Counted from the stretch's first letter, positions 1 through 51,794 are shown. The stretch: DNA of 64,000 nt from Cristatella mucedo (GCA_009760855.2 WPIO01000011.1:7441501-7505500); one strand, 5' to 3'. The notes: a model not told the origin generated them from the sequence alone. Program-made: numbers and translations.

Positions 1-239
1 CTATGACAGTGCCAGCTCACTGCATTGTAACGGCATTCATCAGCCAAACGAAACCGAAGGCTCAGTGAGACTGGCATCGACCTCGGCAGGCCACAGCAGC
101 GCACCAGAGGAGCTGGCTGACTGCCGTGCAACATTGGCCACTAGGTTACTGGCGTGCCCAGTTGCAAGCTCTCGAGTCGGCATGCTCGGCAGCTCTTGGC
201 ATCGGCTGCACTGAGCCACCAAGCTTGTCTTGGTCACTG

Positions 240-340
240 TATTGTAATATGCAGGCCGGCAGCCGAAAGCAGCAGCAGCAGCAGCTAAAGCAGCCTTATT
301 GTAATGTGCAGGCCGGCAGCCGACAGCAGCAGCCATTGCT
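240..340. repeat. Two-copy 57-base tandem duplication with CAG runs
   Basis: Copies starting at 240 and 297 share TATTGTAAT(A/G)TGCAGGCCGG and CAGCCG, each followed by a short CAG run. The repeat lies in the DOCK intron just downstream of exon 7 on the minus strand. A second CTG/GCT-rich patch occurs at about 609-668 on the other side of that exon. Confidence 0.7.
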
Positions 341-431
341 ACTGTCTGGCATCGGTGCTCTCTCGGCGAGAGCAGGGGGGCACGATGAAAGCACTCGGCA
401 GGCGCCCACGCTGCTGTGCTGCGTGCCGTAC

Positions 432-12214
<11,783 letters not shown>

Positions 12215-14129
12215 GATGTACGTGAAATTGAAAAAGCGTCAGGATCGATGAACAATCCTAACCAACGATGAGTGAACGTACAACTACATACTGGACCCTG
12301 CGGCGAAATGGTCTGAACTTCTCCGTCTGCCGTTGGTTACCTACAACCTCATTGGTTGCTGGCGACCACTACCGCACCACACAGCCTATCATCTTGCGAG
12401 CGGCGATGCTTGGTCCACTTCCTTGTAACCCCCTGGGGGGGTGTGACCAATTACAGCTACTTGCTCTGCGTCGGAGTGACCTCGCATTCCTTCGGGTCAA
12501 AGCTTGGGCCCCTATTCCTTAGCCCGTGAAGGACGGCTTCCGCCTGCAGCCTGTGTAGCCGGAAGCTAGTGGAACCTATGCTCACCCCGGGGCAGGCAAA
12601 CTATCTCGCTTGGCCCAAGCTCCTATTCATTGACACAGTGAACATTGAACTTCAGCTCCACCAGCTCCCTTCATGCAAAGATCGGTCTTTTTCCAAGGTA
12701 CACGAGATCCAAGTCATTGTCAAAGGGAATCCTATTTTCAAAACTAATCCTTTACATACAGCTGACAGCGTGCTCGTTCACAGCTAGTCGGCTGTGGGTG
12801 CGTATCTACCAGTTCTGCACGAGTTTCGCTACAGTGAACGGCTGCGAGAGAACTTAGTAGGTCCACCTCTTTTTGGTACTGGTTCCTCACGCTGGATACT
12901 TTCTGTGCTTCAGAGTCTGGTAGGTTGCCAGAAGAAACTGTAGGGACTTCCAAAAACATTCTTCAGGTTTGTCCTTGCCGTGAGTACGAGGCAGCCAAGC
13001 CAGTACTCACAAATAAAAGATGCTATCGATTGAAGCTCAAGCGTATTCTCCATTAGCTTTCGCTGTTTTATTTTTTGCTAAGCATGTCAACTTTGCAAAT
13101 GACGTAATTTTTTTCAGAAATAGCTAAGCTAATCACTATTCGAGTAAAGTAATGCGTTACGATATTACCGACCCAGCCTCAAACCACAGCACTACAGTAG
13201 CATTCAAACTTCGAGCGAAACAACAGAATCGCTCGCAGGACAATAATAAAAATATACTGGCCAGTTGATTTTATAGCATCCTAAGATATCTAAATCGATA
13301 CTCAGGCGCTATACTCATCGTTGCAAGAGAGTCAATAAACACCTTTGGCAAGCAAGCAAACGGAAACAAGTATCGTGCTTGGGCTATTTCGGAAAAACAT
13401 GCAGGAAGTCACGTGCCAGGGACTCCGGTTAGTTGAGTCCCTGGCTATTAATAGGCAGCGGATCGTTCGCAGGTAAGCACGAAAAGAGCTTAGAGTAACA
13501 AAAAAGACAAGTTTACTGAGGTGCAGGCAAAGCTAAGCTATACGAAATCGGTCTTTAGCTTAGCTTAGCTGATGCGATGCAAAGTCATCTCAGGTTGTGA
13601 CCAAAGCCGGAAGCGAGTCCCATACTTTTGGTCCTTACGAGCTGAAGGCTTGATTACCATGAGATTTCCATTTAGCTTGAAGAATGGAGAGACGACCAGA
13701 AGCCAAGCAGCTGTGGTAGTAGAATTTACTGAAGGCGTCAAGGAGGTTGGATAGCTGGGGGCTAGGGCAAGGAATTAAAGCAACTTGTAAGCCAAATAGA
13801 GGATTTCTAAGTGAATGATTGTATGCTTGACAGGAGCCAGTGAATCTCAGAAAAAAGTGGGATAATTAGCTGATTTAATAATCTCATTTTCACAGCAGCA
13901 GAAGAGCCTTAACAGCTATCGCCACCGCTAGGAGTTGTCAACCACAGATCAACCACTGCAAGATTCGAACCCACTCATGAAGAGCGAGCCCCTTCGTCGT
14001 TGACGACAGACCAGAGGAGATTATGAATTGTGTACAAGTATCGGACTATTAAGAGTGCAGCCCCCGAGTCACGAATTAAGGGAGCTGGAGCAGTTTAGTC
14101 TCTATGTCACAACCACATAAACTAATCTA
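12215..14129. other. DOCK upstream region / start of divergent intergenic region
   Basis: This should contain the DOCK 5' untranslated region and promoter; no TATA box or initiator could be assigned with confidence. A degenerate family-1 SINE lies at its end. Nothing else was recognised. Confidence 0.45.
13868..13995 (-). mobile_element. SINE family 1, degenerate
   Basis: The minus strand shows B box GGGTTCGAATCTTGCAG, the body with a GGCGATAGCTGTTAAGGCTC segment, and the tail GAGATTATTAAATCAGCTAA. The head is mutated. Confidence 0.65.
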
Positions 14130-15004
14130 TAAAACTATCTCCTGTTGAATCAGCTCGAAATTTAGGTGTCGTGTTCCAAAGTGACCTCTCGTTAGACGAC
14201 CACATCAGCTCCACAATCAAGTCTGTTTACTTTCAGCTACATAACATTGCTAAAATTTGGGCTTGTTTAGATAAGGATACCACGTCTAAGTTGGTCCATG
14301 CATTTGTGACATCCCGTCTTGACTTCTGTAACTCACTACTTGCTGGTCTACCGGCATTTGCAATCAGGCGCTTACAGTTGGTGCAAAACTCTGCAGCTAT
14401 GATTGTCCGTCGTGAGCGTCGCAGTTGCCTCATCACACCACTTCTCACCGATCTGCACTGGCTACCAGTCAAGCAACGGATCGACTTCAAGATTTTGTCA
14501 CTCACTTTTAGGTCCCTTTACTGTTTAGCTCGAGCCTACCTATTAGATCTACTGCCCCACCAGGTCAAGGATTGTACCACCCGCTTTTCGGAATCTATCT
14601 GTTTACCAATACCTCTTACAAACCTTAAATCCTTTCGAGACCGTGCTTTTAGTTCGCATGCTCCCAAAGCTTAGAACTCACTCCCGACTTACGTTAAGGC
14701 ACCCCTGACTTGACCACTTTTAAAAATTACTTGAAAACGCACCTAATTAGGACAGCATTTAGTGGGTCTCTGCGATTCGTCCATTATGTGCTTGTGCGTG
14801 CTGACACTGTTGCATGCGGCCACTAACCACACTTGCATGCTGACCCTGTGCATGTCACCCCTAACCATGCTATTCATGTTGTTTATCAAGCATGATACCA
14901 CTCAATATTCGATCGCGTTTCCTTTGCAGCAAATGTAAAGTGCCTAGAAAAAAATTGAGTTCTCTGGGGCGCTTTATCAATCGCTTTATTATTATTATTA
15001 TTAT
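14130..15004 (+). pseudogene. LINE family B, 5'-truncated reverse transcriptase C-terminus with (ATT)n tail
   Basis: The longest open piece (14171-14674, 167 codons) encodes the post-catalytic thumb and C-terminal part of a non-LTR reverse transcriptase: [61 protein letters not shown] and a FKSFRDRAF-like block (NLKSFRDRAF). The catalytic YADD part is absent because the copy is 5'-truncated. After further stops it ends in the AAATGTAAAGTGCCTAGAAA block and ATT repeats. The clade is most like the CR1/L2 group by these motifs. It is non-functional. Confidence 0.88.
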
Positions 15005-15335
15005 GAACTATTTTGTCTGTCTTACTCTTATCTAAGCAGGCGGTGATTTTGGTGACGTTCATTAGCTGAGAGTAGGCCAAATCTATTGTGGAGGGAATGT
15101 GTTCATTCAGCGGTGAGTTAGGCTTTGAAAAAGCATGCCCAAATTACGAGCAGACTTGTCGGCATTGGTGCCAGATGACTAATCAGCCTTGAAGCTGATA
15201 TCTTCGTACTTGTGGGTGACGCTAGGCTAGCCCATAACTATTAGGTTGATCTTATTGCTACGGAAACATGGTGGCCATCTAAGAGCGAACATTGCAGGCA
15301 GCAGGGAAATTAAGTGAGGTGGATGAAAAGATAAG

Positions 15336-15336
15336 C

Positions 15337-15410
<74 letters not shown>
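15336..15410. repeat. (GA)n microsatellite
   Basis: Near-perfect AG dinucleotide run of about 75 bases. Confidence 0.95.
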
Positions 15411-15411
<1 letters not shown>

Positions 15412-15929
15412 CTACGACGGGTTGAAGTTTATATGGAGCTGGATGCCAATGGCGTATAAATGAGAGTCATCATAATAGTTATCGATGACGTCGACCAAAG
15501 GAAGAATATATGGTACTGAAAAGATGGTGGTCAACGACTGAATCCTTTGGTACTACTCACTACATTAAGCCAGTTGCAGCTTACACAAGTTGCAGGTGAC
15601 TTGGGGCGCAGGCAAGAAGTCCTGAATAAAGTCAGTAGAAGTAATGTACATGAGGTGTCACAGAGAACGCGAAAATGGAGCGGACGCAGTGGTGGACCGC
15701 ACGCTTGGGTTTCCCGTGCTTGCCTAGTTTCGCGTCAGTCGTACAGCGAATCACGATCGTTGGTGGGCGGCCACAGCCATATCAAGGGTTGCACTTGGTG
15801 CCGAAACTTGCTGCCATAACTATGCACATTTCATTCACCCAGTACACCAGGATTCGGATCGAGCACGAAAAGGGGCCATTTAAAGTGTAAAATTAACCGC
15901 TAACCATTTTAAGGCCGTAAGAGATGTAA

Positions 15930-16060
15930 ATAGCTCAGTCGGTACAGCACTGGACCTGTAAACCAGAGGTTTCAGGACTGTTCCCAGTTGAAGTACTATC
16001 CCAGTCGGGAATCGGTGTATCGCGGGATTCCAGCCCCGCATTCATGAAAGATAAGCGTGG
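15930..16060 (+). mobile_element. tRNA-derived SINE or tRNA pseudogene (third type)
   Basis: It has a good A box (TAGCTCAGTCGGTACAGC) and an anticodon arm with loop CCTGTAA (threonine-like TGT). It lacks a proper B box (GGACTGTTCCCAG) and acceptor stem, so it is not a working tRNA. A GC-rich segment follows. Only one copy was seen, so the family assignment is tentative. Confidence 0.5.
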
Positions 16061-16204
16061 CTGTCGAGTTCCACAGAATAGCTGTATATCTTATGCTTAT
16101 TACATTTTTGGTTTTCAACCAAAAGAAAGGTAGCTAATTGTACAAATTCCATTTATAATGAGGCTCTATTATTCCTCAGAGCTAATTGGCACGATGCAAT
16201 CGAA

Positions 16205-17560
16205 TGTAATATATCTGCGTCTGGAACTCCACGAAGTCACAAGGACTAAGTGGGCGTTACGCAGAAGGGTTTCCTATTTCGCACTTATAGCCGAGGCGGC
16301 TTTCGGTTCGCATTCGGTAGCCAAAAGACCTCATCTCACGCAACTATAAAGAGAAAGTGGGAAGCATAGCTGGGTCTGGACGGCAGTTGGGGAAGTTAGT
16401 CGCATGGAAGTAAAAGCTAAGAATGGTTGGAAAGGATGTTCAACAGCCGGTAGCAGGAAAATATTTCGTAGCGTAAGAATTGAGGAAGTGAGCTCCACGG
16501 TCTGGGATCTGCAGAGCAAAGGCTTCTGTCGCCAACGATCTTTAAGCATAAGAATGGAACAGTTAATTTATTGCCCATAGAGAACCTGAGGGAAGAAGGA
16601 GGCTGAACTGGTCGGTGCAGCAGTGGAGCGAGGTACGAAGGACCCAAGCCGTGGCCAGCCTTATGGATCAGAATAAAGAATTTGCTGTGCAGCATTTGAT
16701 CGACTGGAAGCCATTGCAACTCATTAAGTAATAGAGAGATGTGGCTGAATCTCTGGAATTTTCATCACCAGCTGCACACTCTTAATGACTTCTTTGGTAA
16801 CACAGCCAACCGAAATTGCAGTAGTCGAGCCCTGACAGATCCAGGGAGCTAATTAGATTTTTAGCAAACCGTAGTGGTATACGATCCCTAATCTTAGACG
16901 GGGATTTAAAGTGATGACAAGCTGTGGAATAGTCTTCTTAATGAAGCATTCAAACTCAAAGCAGTCATCAAAGAGGACACCTACATTCCGACCACACGGT
17001 GGTGGTTGCACTACAGCATCACCAATTATATGAGTAAAGTCTTCTAGTCCAGCCATACGCTTGGTAAAGCCTATGAGTAAGAGTTCGGTTTTGCCATCGC
17101 GTAGTTTAAGGAAATTTGTCGGTACCCAGAATCAAACTTCTGCAAGGCAAGTATTCAGTTTATCGGTCGTTGCAGAAGATTCTGGTAGGTTAAATGACAC
17201 TTGCATCATGGTATCGTCAGCATGAAAGTATTAATCAATCCCTGGGTTCGAATCACTTTTTTCTAGAGGCTCTGTATAAATAGAGAACAGCAAAAGACTG
17301 AGACCGGACCCTCATGGAACTCCGGAACAGGTGGCTGGTCTATTGGATGAGACGCGATCACTACAGAACACGCATTGAAAACGATCGAGATAGTACACTT
17401 CAAGCAATGCCTGAGCCTCATCTGCCCAACCATATACAGCTTCGTTCGTTCAAGTAGGATACTGTGATCAATAGTGTCAAAAGAAGCTTATAGATCGAGC
17501 AGGACCATAGCAGTAATATTATCCATCTATCATCATCGTCACTGCTTAAGATGGCGTCTG
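16205..17560 (-). pseudogene. LINE family A reverse transcriptase relic
   Basis: On the minus strand the pieces read, in order, a LLDL*ASFDTIDH block (near 17500), the active-site region, a NLGV-like block (NVGVLFDDC near 16985), and the C-terminal IGDRSLC/PRPWSSLPQFLR block near 16510. The 3' end resembles that of the other family-A copies. Many stops and frameshifts show it is old. Confidence 0.85.
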
Positions 17561-17738
17561 CCATGTGGAGGAGGCGTAGCAGATTCAGTGGATTTGTGTT
17601 GCTTTAATCCCGACTAAAATGTATCTGAAAATTCATTCTTGTCCATGTATTCCACAAGTTTCTTAGTGAAAATCTTTACTAGAATTTTAACAATAAGGTA
17701 CTTAATTTACTGTTTCCATTCTCCTTCTCATTATCTAT

Positions 17739-17766
17739 CACCTATATATATATACGTATATATATG

Positions 17767-17862
<96 letters not shown>
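17739..17862. repeat. (TA)n/(GT)n compound microsatellite
   Basis: TATATA with occasional TACGTA passes into a pure GT run of about 75 bases. Confidence 0.95.
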
Positions 17863-19145
17863 TTTTCGAGTGATGGTAGTTGACCTATAGTATTTTAGAT
17901 TTGTAGATGAAAAAATTCTTTCACCAGAATGCCACTTCTTATCTGACAGATCTTAGTTTGACGAAAAACAATAAATGTTACTGGTATTGCTCAATACTTC
18001 TGAGATATTGAAGCAACTATCAAGAACATTATAGCTAGCTTGCTATATTCTCTATTCCGTGTTTTATCTACTAAGTTAGCCCAATTGTCTCCATGAGAGA
18101 AGCCAATTTCATTGTACTTTCCATCATTATTACATGAATTGTTTGTTGCGTGTTGCTGTTCTTTTGTAAGCAATGCAATCAAACTTTCTAACGTCAGTTA
18201 TTTATCAACTACGATGATTTAGATACAATAGTCGCAATTATCAGATTCTTATGGTCTATATTAGGCTACTTAATAGCAGAGCGGCTAATCAGTAGCTTTT
18301 ACCGGACAATTCTTTTGAAATCAGCGGCCTGTGATTGATGTGTTTGAGTTTCTAATACCAAATTAAGAATTTTTGCTTCTATCCACTATCACAGTCTTCT
18401 ACTGAAGCAACTGACTTTTTCACAGTAATATCAGACGTGTTACTGTGACTGAAGGTTCAGGATTAAAAAACCGCATCAGCGAGTCTTATAGATCCACTTG
18501 GCATCTCGATAGCCAAGCGGTTAAGATCTCAAGCTCACATGTCAATTAAAAAATATATATGAGCGGTTTACAGTACCAGATTAGAGCAGGGGGAAAACTA
18601 CTTGAAACCTGTAGTTTGCCTCGCGAATGCCTTCACCACACTCAAAGAAATTGTGTACAGATCTTCAGTTGCGAACATGATTGTAAAAATTACCCGATTA
18701 TTGACGTAACTTCTCACAAAAAGTAAATCCTCACAACCCAAGGCTTGCTAGAAAGCCTTGCATGTGCGCAAACCGATCCAGCTAAGACCTGTTTAAAGAT
18801 AATCTGTGTGTTGTTTGACCATAGCGAGAAAAAAATTACGTAATATTGGAAACCTTATCGCTGCTGTGTCTCCCAGGCCAGCCGCGGCATTAGCTACGTC
18901 GGAGGCGGATATTACCTTGCATGTTAGCTATGATCGTTCGCACTTATTATCGCTTCGTTACCGTAGTTCAGATGCATTCCTATATGTTACTGTTTTTGCT
19001 AAGATCCATGAGCTATGCATTAACAAAATAAAAGCGCCCCAGAGCTGCCGCGGTGGCCGGGCCGCCAGTTTAGACGTCGCCCGTTTGGCGGGAACTGCGA
19101 GCTGAGTACCCGCTCGTTTGGTATTCCTAGCATTGTCTCGAACCA
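17863..19145. other. Intergenic, no recognised feature
   Basis: Only a possible isolated tRNA A-box-like piece (near 18509) was noticed. No exon was recognised. The last few hundred bases may belong to the 5' part of the LINE that follows. Confidence 0.4.
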
Positions 19146-19149
19146 CTCA

Positions 19150-20000
19150 GCACGCTCTCCACAAGCGTCAATGTGAATCTCGCTAACTTAGGGGTCATCA
19201 GGCCTGTTACATCTCCGGCGGCCCAACTTAACGCTTGTCTTTGGAATCCTCGCTCAATGTGCCATAGTCCTCTAGAAATAAGCGACCTTATTTCTGAAAA
19301 AGGTCTCGACCTGCTCGCCTTGACTGAAGCTCGGCTAATATCGGTAAACTGCCCGACAATTAAAGACGCAATCCCGACTGGTTTCTCATTCTTTCACACC
19401 CCTAGATAAATCAAAACTGGCGATGGAGTTGCTATTATCATGCACTTGAAATTCGACTTCAAGCCCTTAGCAGTAACCTCGAAGCAGCCTTTCGAATATA
19501 GTGTCTTGATTTGACCCAGGAACAAGCTACCGACCGTGGCAGTAGTCTATCGCCCACCATCGGTATCAACTCCTCCTTTGTCTCAGATTTCTGCGATCTC
19601 GTTTCGATTCCGTGTGCAGGAAATCGATCCGTCCTCGTTATGGATGATTTCAACATTCACTTTGATAACTTATCTGACGCCTTCAATACTGAATTTCGTG
19701 CACTGACTGACTCATTGTCTCTTGTGGCTGGCTCATGTGCATGGCCCTACGCACATCAAGGGTCATGCACTCGACCAAATTTTCTCATACAGCTGCACTT
19801 TGTCATCACCAATTATTACCAAATCCTGCTTATCTTGCCACAAGCAGATCTCATTCAGTCAACAATGTGTGCCCTCCTCCTCCTCTAAAATTACACGTGA
19901 ATCGCGAAACCTCAAGACCCTTAACATCGACGCTGTCCGTGCGAGAATATATGCCTCACCTCTGCTGCTCAGTTCCCCTTCCGACCAGTCAGCCGTGATG
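19150..20000 (+). pseudogene. LINE apurinic-type endonuclease domain relic
   Basis: This is the only clear endonuclease half of a LINE in the window. Across two or three frames it reads CLWNPRSM.., ISDLISEKGLDLLALTEARL (the glutamate-bearing ALTE motif), GVAIIM, VAVVYRPPS, MDDFNIHFDN (the FNIH motif) and the GPTHIKGHALDQIFS block. These are the ordered motifs of AP-like endonucleases of non-LTR elements. Stops and frameshifts make it inactive. A family-1 SINE follows at once. Confidence 0.85.
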
Positions 20001-20004
20001 GCAC

Positions 20005-20115
20005 ATCGGGTATAGCGGTTGCTATTCACAACCTTGGTACCATGGTTGTGGGTTCGAATTCTGCGTTGGGTGATTCTTTATCGCCGCTGTAAGCTGGGGT
20101 GATACAAAACGGTCT
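20005..20115 (+). mobile_element. SINE family 1, 3'-truncated
   Basis: It contains GGTATAGCGGTTGCTATTCA, the B box GGTTCGAATTC, and GGGTGATTCTTTATCGCCGC; the usual 3' tail is missing. Confidence 0.65.
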
Positions 20116-20769
20116 ACATCGCTGCAGTAACCTAAATTGGTACCAGCTACGGCCACGCCCTCTTCATCTCTGCATCTGCACGAGGGATCACACGCATTAC
20201 AGTTGGTAGACATAGTAAGTCATTTTGATTGAAAGAAGTCCAGCATATCTTTCAATTAATACCAAAAAATAATTAGGAATTAAAAGATTGAAAATATGTA
20301 ATGGATTTGTTTGATGATTGATTGGTTCCTTACTTTCGTCTGTTTTCGCAGCGATTCTCTTACTCGTCTGTACCTCTGCAGATCCTATGGAGAGCACACA
20401 CTATTTGCAAATTCAATATTTTTGGCAAGTAGCTACGATGGTTAGCTGCTTCGGGGTGCTAGATTTACTGTCACCATTCTCCAAATAAAGCCCTTACATT
20501 TGATTTGAGACTAGAGTGGATCTCTATTGAGCGCATCCAGTATTCGCAAAACACTCGTAAATTATTGTTTTGTATTCCATAATTCTCTTTTATTTCGCAA
20601 AGCCTCGGAAATTGATGTAGATCCAGACGGTCATTAAAAATAACTTAAAAATCTAAAATGGAGTGACAACCCACATGACCTGATAACAGTGAGTTAATTC
20701 CATTGCAAATACAAATTCATTTTATTTTAGCATTGCACGTAATTATTTTAAATTGTTAATAATAGGTTG

Positions 20770-21625
20770 TTCGAATAGCAACCTCAAACCGATCTCCTAT
20801 GGAGCAAAGATGACGGGAATGTCTCTGCACTAGCGCTACTGGATCTATCAGCCGCCTTCGAGACCTTTGATCATGATATCCTACTGAATGATTGAGAACA
20901 ATAATCGATCTCGCAGATGAGGCACTGACACAATTTAAGTCGTCCTTGTCAGATCATGTTTAATCTGTGTCGTGTGGGGGTCAGGTCTCATCCAAAAAAG
21001 CCACTAGGCCACTGCAGCAGGCTATGAATATGTCTGCAAGGCTAGTTTACAAATCTCAAAGGTTTGAACATGTGTCTCCTTTGCCGAAAGAACTTGGACG
21101 GCAGCCGGCTGATCAACGGATAAAGAACAAAGTTCTTACACTCACCCACAAGGCCCCGCCGCGACTGGGTTCCTTAATACATAGCTGAACTGATGCACCA
21201 GTTTCAGCCTCCTCGTGACCTCAGGTCTTGTATGGACTATAAATTGGCTGTTCCATTCCTCTGCTTAAAGACCATTGGTGACAGACTTTTGCTTTGCCTG
21301 GTCCTATCCTGTGGAACTTACTTCCGCAATTTTTATGCAACGACAACTACTCTCCTGCTGCAGACTATGACTCATCCTTTTCAGCGGTCCTGAGCTGCTA
21401 CTTCCATGCTACTTACCACCTAAATTTGCTCGTCTGACTCAGCTATGCTTCTCACTTTATCTCTGTTGGGTGAGATGAAGTCTGTTGGCTACCGAATGAG
21501 TACCGAAAGCCGCTTAGGCTGTGAGTGTGCTATATAGAACTCTCGTGCGTAACACTCACATAGTCGTTGCGGCTTTGTGGAGTTACAGACGGAGATACAC
21601 TTCACAGCAAGAAATAAATCTATCT
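20770..21625 (+). pseudogene. LINE family A relic with internal deletion
   Basis: It starts in the reverse transcriptase (NVSALALLDLSAAFETFDHD), then jumps from the GGQVSS segment straight to RPLQQAMNMSARLVYKSQ. The catalytic centre and linker are therefore deleted relative to the copy at 54375-55870. It ends with the family-A 3' region (GTGGAGTTACAGACGGAGAT). Confidence 0.85.
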
Positions 21626-21842
21626 AGACGCATTACAATTCCCTGGTAAGAATCAATAAGCAAGATTCAATGACTAGCTAGATGTCATTTTAAGACAATT
21701 AGGATTATTAGTTCTCGTCGCATTGAGCCTATCATTGGGAAAAGAATTTTTCTTTCAAAGAGCACCCAGAAGGCACATTTACTGTTGCCTTCTGATTGTC
21801 AAGAAACTTCAGAACGAAGAAGCGATATAAATATTCAAAAGA

Positions 21843-22022
21843 CTTATATATTGTATTTGTATAGCGCCCAAAAAAAATTAATCTCTATTAACGTGCTTTA
21901 CATGCATACATTTACATACATATTTACACGCCACAAAGTTCGAGCCCACGACTTCGATAATTAATTAAATCAACCTGGACCTCGGTCGGGGCGAGCACCT
22001 TAACCGCTGGGGGCCAAACCAG
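21843..22022 (-). mobile_element. SINE family 2 (tRNA head, LINE-like tail)
   Basis: Minus-strand order: GAGCTGGTTTGGCCCCCAGC and GGTTAAGGTGCTCGCCCCGA (A-box half), GTCGTGGGCTCGAAC (B box), then GTAAAGCACGTTAATAGAGA and GGGCGCTATAC. The last part resembles the family-B LINE 3' end. Confidence 0.7.
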
Positions 22023-22240
22023 CTCAATATCCACTACTCTCCGAAGCGCGAGAATTCAGGATTACTCTCTCATCCAGCGCCTGAGCTTGACATCTTTTCA
22101 CTGCAGAAATACGTTCAAGGCAATCGCCGGGTAATTTAGCAACCCGATTTTTCGGCGATAAAAGGCAATGATCCGCGTATACACTGGCACTGTGTTTCTG
22201 CACTGGTGCAGCTCTCAGCTTAGCCGCGATGGGAGCCCTT

Positions 22241-22478
22241 GCGTTAGCGGGGTCGACTAGGGCGCCTAGTACAGACCCAGCTCCTGATCCACCTAGCTCA
22301 GGTTAGAATGGAGCTTTGTGCAGGCGATGCTGTTAGGAGATGGAGCGACTAATGTGCTTGTCTTAGCGGGTTCGACTAGGACACCTAGTACAGGCCCGGC
22401 TCCTGGTCTAGCTGCTAAAGTTAGAATGAAACCTGGTGCAGACGATGTGGTCACGATGTGCACCGACTAATATGCTGA
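22241..22478. repeat. 119-base unit, two tandem copies
   Basis: Copies beginning near 22241 and 22360 share TTAGCGGG.TCGACTAGG, CACCTAGTACAG.CC.GCTCC, AGTTAGAATG and CGACTAAT.TGCT, with moderate divergence. They lie in a CpG-rich block. Confidence 0.8.
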
Positions 22479-22712
22479 AGTAGAAATAGCAGCTACGCGC
22501 GAGGTCAGGAGTTTAGAGGAGAGAGAATATAATGGAACAACTGACAGAGCTCGGGGCTGCAGCTTGGGTAGTCGATCAGAGACTACACCTCGAGAGCACG
22601 AGAGACGAACCTACGGCGACGAATAGCTAAGTGCTACTTAGACTGCCCAGTTGTGTTCTGCCGGCTACTCAGTTAGCTGCTCGTATCGTGGGGTGCTGTA
22701 GCGACACACGCA

Positions 22713-22945
22713 TAGGGTAGTTAGTTATACTCGGACTTCGGGAGTTTGCGCAGTTAACTCCGTCGGTCCGGTACACGCCGCGTAAACGCGTAGGGTAGTT
22801 ATTATAGTCGGGCTTCGGGAGTTCGCGCAGTTAACTCCGTCGGACCGATACGCGCCGCGTAAACGCACAGGGTAGTTGGTTATACTCGGGCTTCGGGGGT
22901 TCGCGAAGTTAACTCCGTCGGTCCGGTGCGCGCCGCGTAAAGCGC
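22713..22945. repeat. 78-base unit, three tandem copies, CpG-rich
   Basis: Units start at 22713, 22791 and 22868. Each carries AGGGTAGTT, TCGGGCTTCGGGAGTT, CGCAGTTAACTCCGTCGG and CGCCGCGTAA. An AATAAA follows at 22980. The block lies about 1.4 kb upstream of the proposed ZNF277 start exon. It could be the U3/R part of a solo LTR or a promoter-proximal repeat; neither is proven. Confidence 0.9.
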
Positions 22946-22985
22946 TTGCGCCGGCGCGTAACCACTACTATCAGGCCCACAATAA

Positions 22986-24376
22986 ACTATTGCTTTCGGC
23001 ACCCAGTTGTGGCCGCTTGTGTTTTAACCGCACTGCAGCACTGCATCACACAGTCCACCAGTAGAGAGTTGGGACGTGCTTCTGTAACCGAGTTCCAGGG
23101 GTCAGAGGCTATTTCCCGCCAAACCCCGCTATACTCCGGCCTCGCTGCCGCCCGCCATGCCGCCGAGCTAGGGTAAGCCGAGCGGCCGTCAGGGTAAACC
23201 TCTTTGTAATAACGCATGCGCCAACAACAACAGGGGAACAAAACAAGTCTACAAGGAGGGTCCTATACACAGTACACTATGGGGGCGCAAGACGACGCAG
23301 CAAGCGCGAACAAATGTCTTAGTTGGGGTCAGTCGGCTTCTGCAGTCCTGTCGTTGTACCGACTCCGAATCCAACAGTACGAGCGAACGCCGTCCAAAAC
23401 CCGGCTGGCTGAGTAACTGCTACGCTAGTCCGAGTCGACAACTACCACAGTCGTAAGCTTCCACTGAAAGACGCCAACAAATGGGGGGGGGGATCACGAA
23501 CACGCTACACGGGGAAGGCGGAATATACAAGTCAACAACGAGCGAGCTATCCAGCTCCGCCCGGGCCTTGGGCACTCGTTTCCCTTGCGTGCGTGGCAGC
23601 ATCGCCGGAGCACGCCTGCACGATTCCAGGTGCATAACTCGGCGAGACCGGGAGCCTCCAACACCACGACTTCCCGTACCCAAGAGCCCCGGTGATCTTT
23701 CGTCACCACACATCCGGCAATGCATAGGTCCGACCCCGGCCTAGCCGGTGACCCTCATTACAGCGGCCTGGTCCCAGCCTGGGTACACTTCTGCGCGGTT
23801 ACATTTCTAAAGATAGCAACGTGTTCGAGACAGCGAACGGCATTGAAACACGCCTTCAACTGTAAAATAACGATCGTTGCATTATATACAAAGTAGGCCT
23901 AATGCGCCGCTCAGCACTCTTCTCAGATGCTGTTTTTAAGTTCGGCATACCGGAACTGGAAAACAAGAACTGCGAATACTATTTCGCCATCAATAGAACT
24001 GAACCCAGCGGCCGTGCTCGCAACTGGCAAATGAGTGATCATCAAGAGTCGGTCTGATTTACTTTGTCTTTGGTTTAGATCCTTACTCTCTGGGCGCAGC
24101 GAGAGCCCTTGGCACCTCCGAGTTCCTCGAGTCTAACTGGATGTGCTTCCTGTAACTCTCAAAGGTCCGCGTAGTTTTTAATTAAGACTCGCTTTTTTCA
24201 GAACAGGCACAATTCTATCTGAGTTGTAGACATTTATATCAGCCCAAGAGGTTGGTCCCCATGCACATATTGGTTTTTGTGTAGGCTATGGATATACCTG
24301 TACTACACCAGCGTCTGCGGTAGCAGCGCAGGCGGACCGTGGTAGTTAAACGTTCACGGGAGACAACTCTTGCACC
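22986..24376. other. CpG-containing region upstream of ZNF277, no recognised gene
   Basis: Open frames exist on both strands, but none resembles a known protein. Base composition is richer in C and G than the flanking LINE-laden stretches, and CpG is not depleted. It is a reasonable place for ZNF277 promoter elements, but none was identified. Confidence 0.4.

Positions 24377-51794
<27,418 letters not shown>

Noticed and set aside
13401-13479. Open stretch from an ATG to CAG|GTAAGC as a first exon of ZNF277
   Set aside because: It ends in phase 2, while exon 2 requires phase 1, and the segment resembles another at 10.5 kb, so it is more likely a repeat.
15930-16060. Functional tRNA-Thr gene
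   Set aside because: The A box and anticodon arm are good, but the B box is degenerate and no acceptor stem can be formed.
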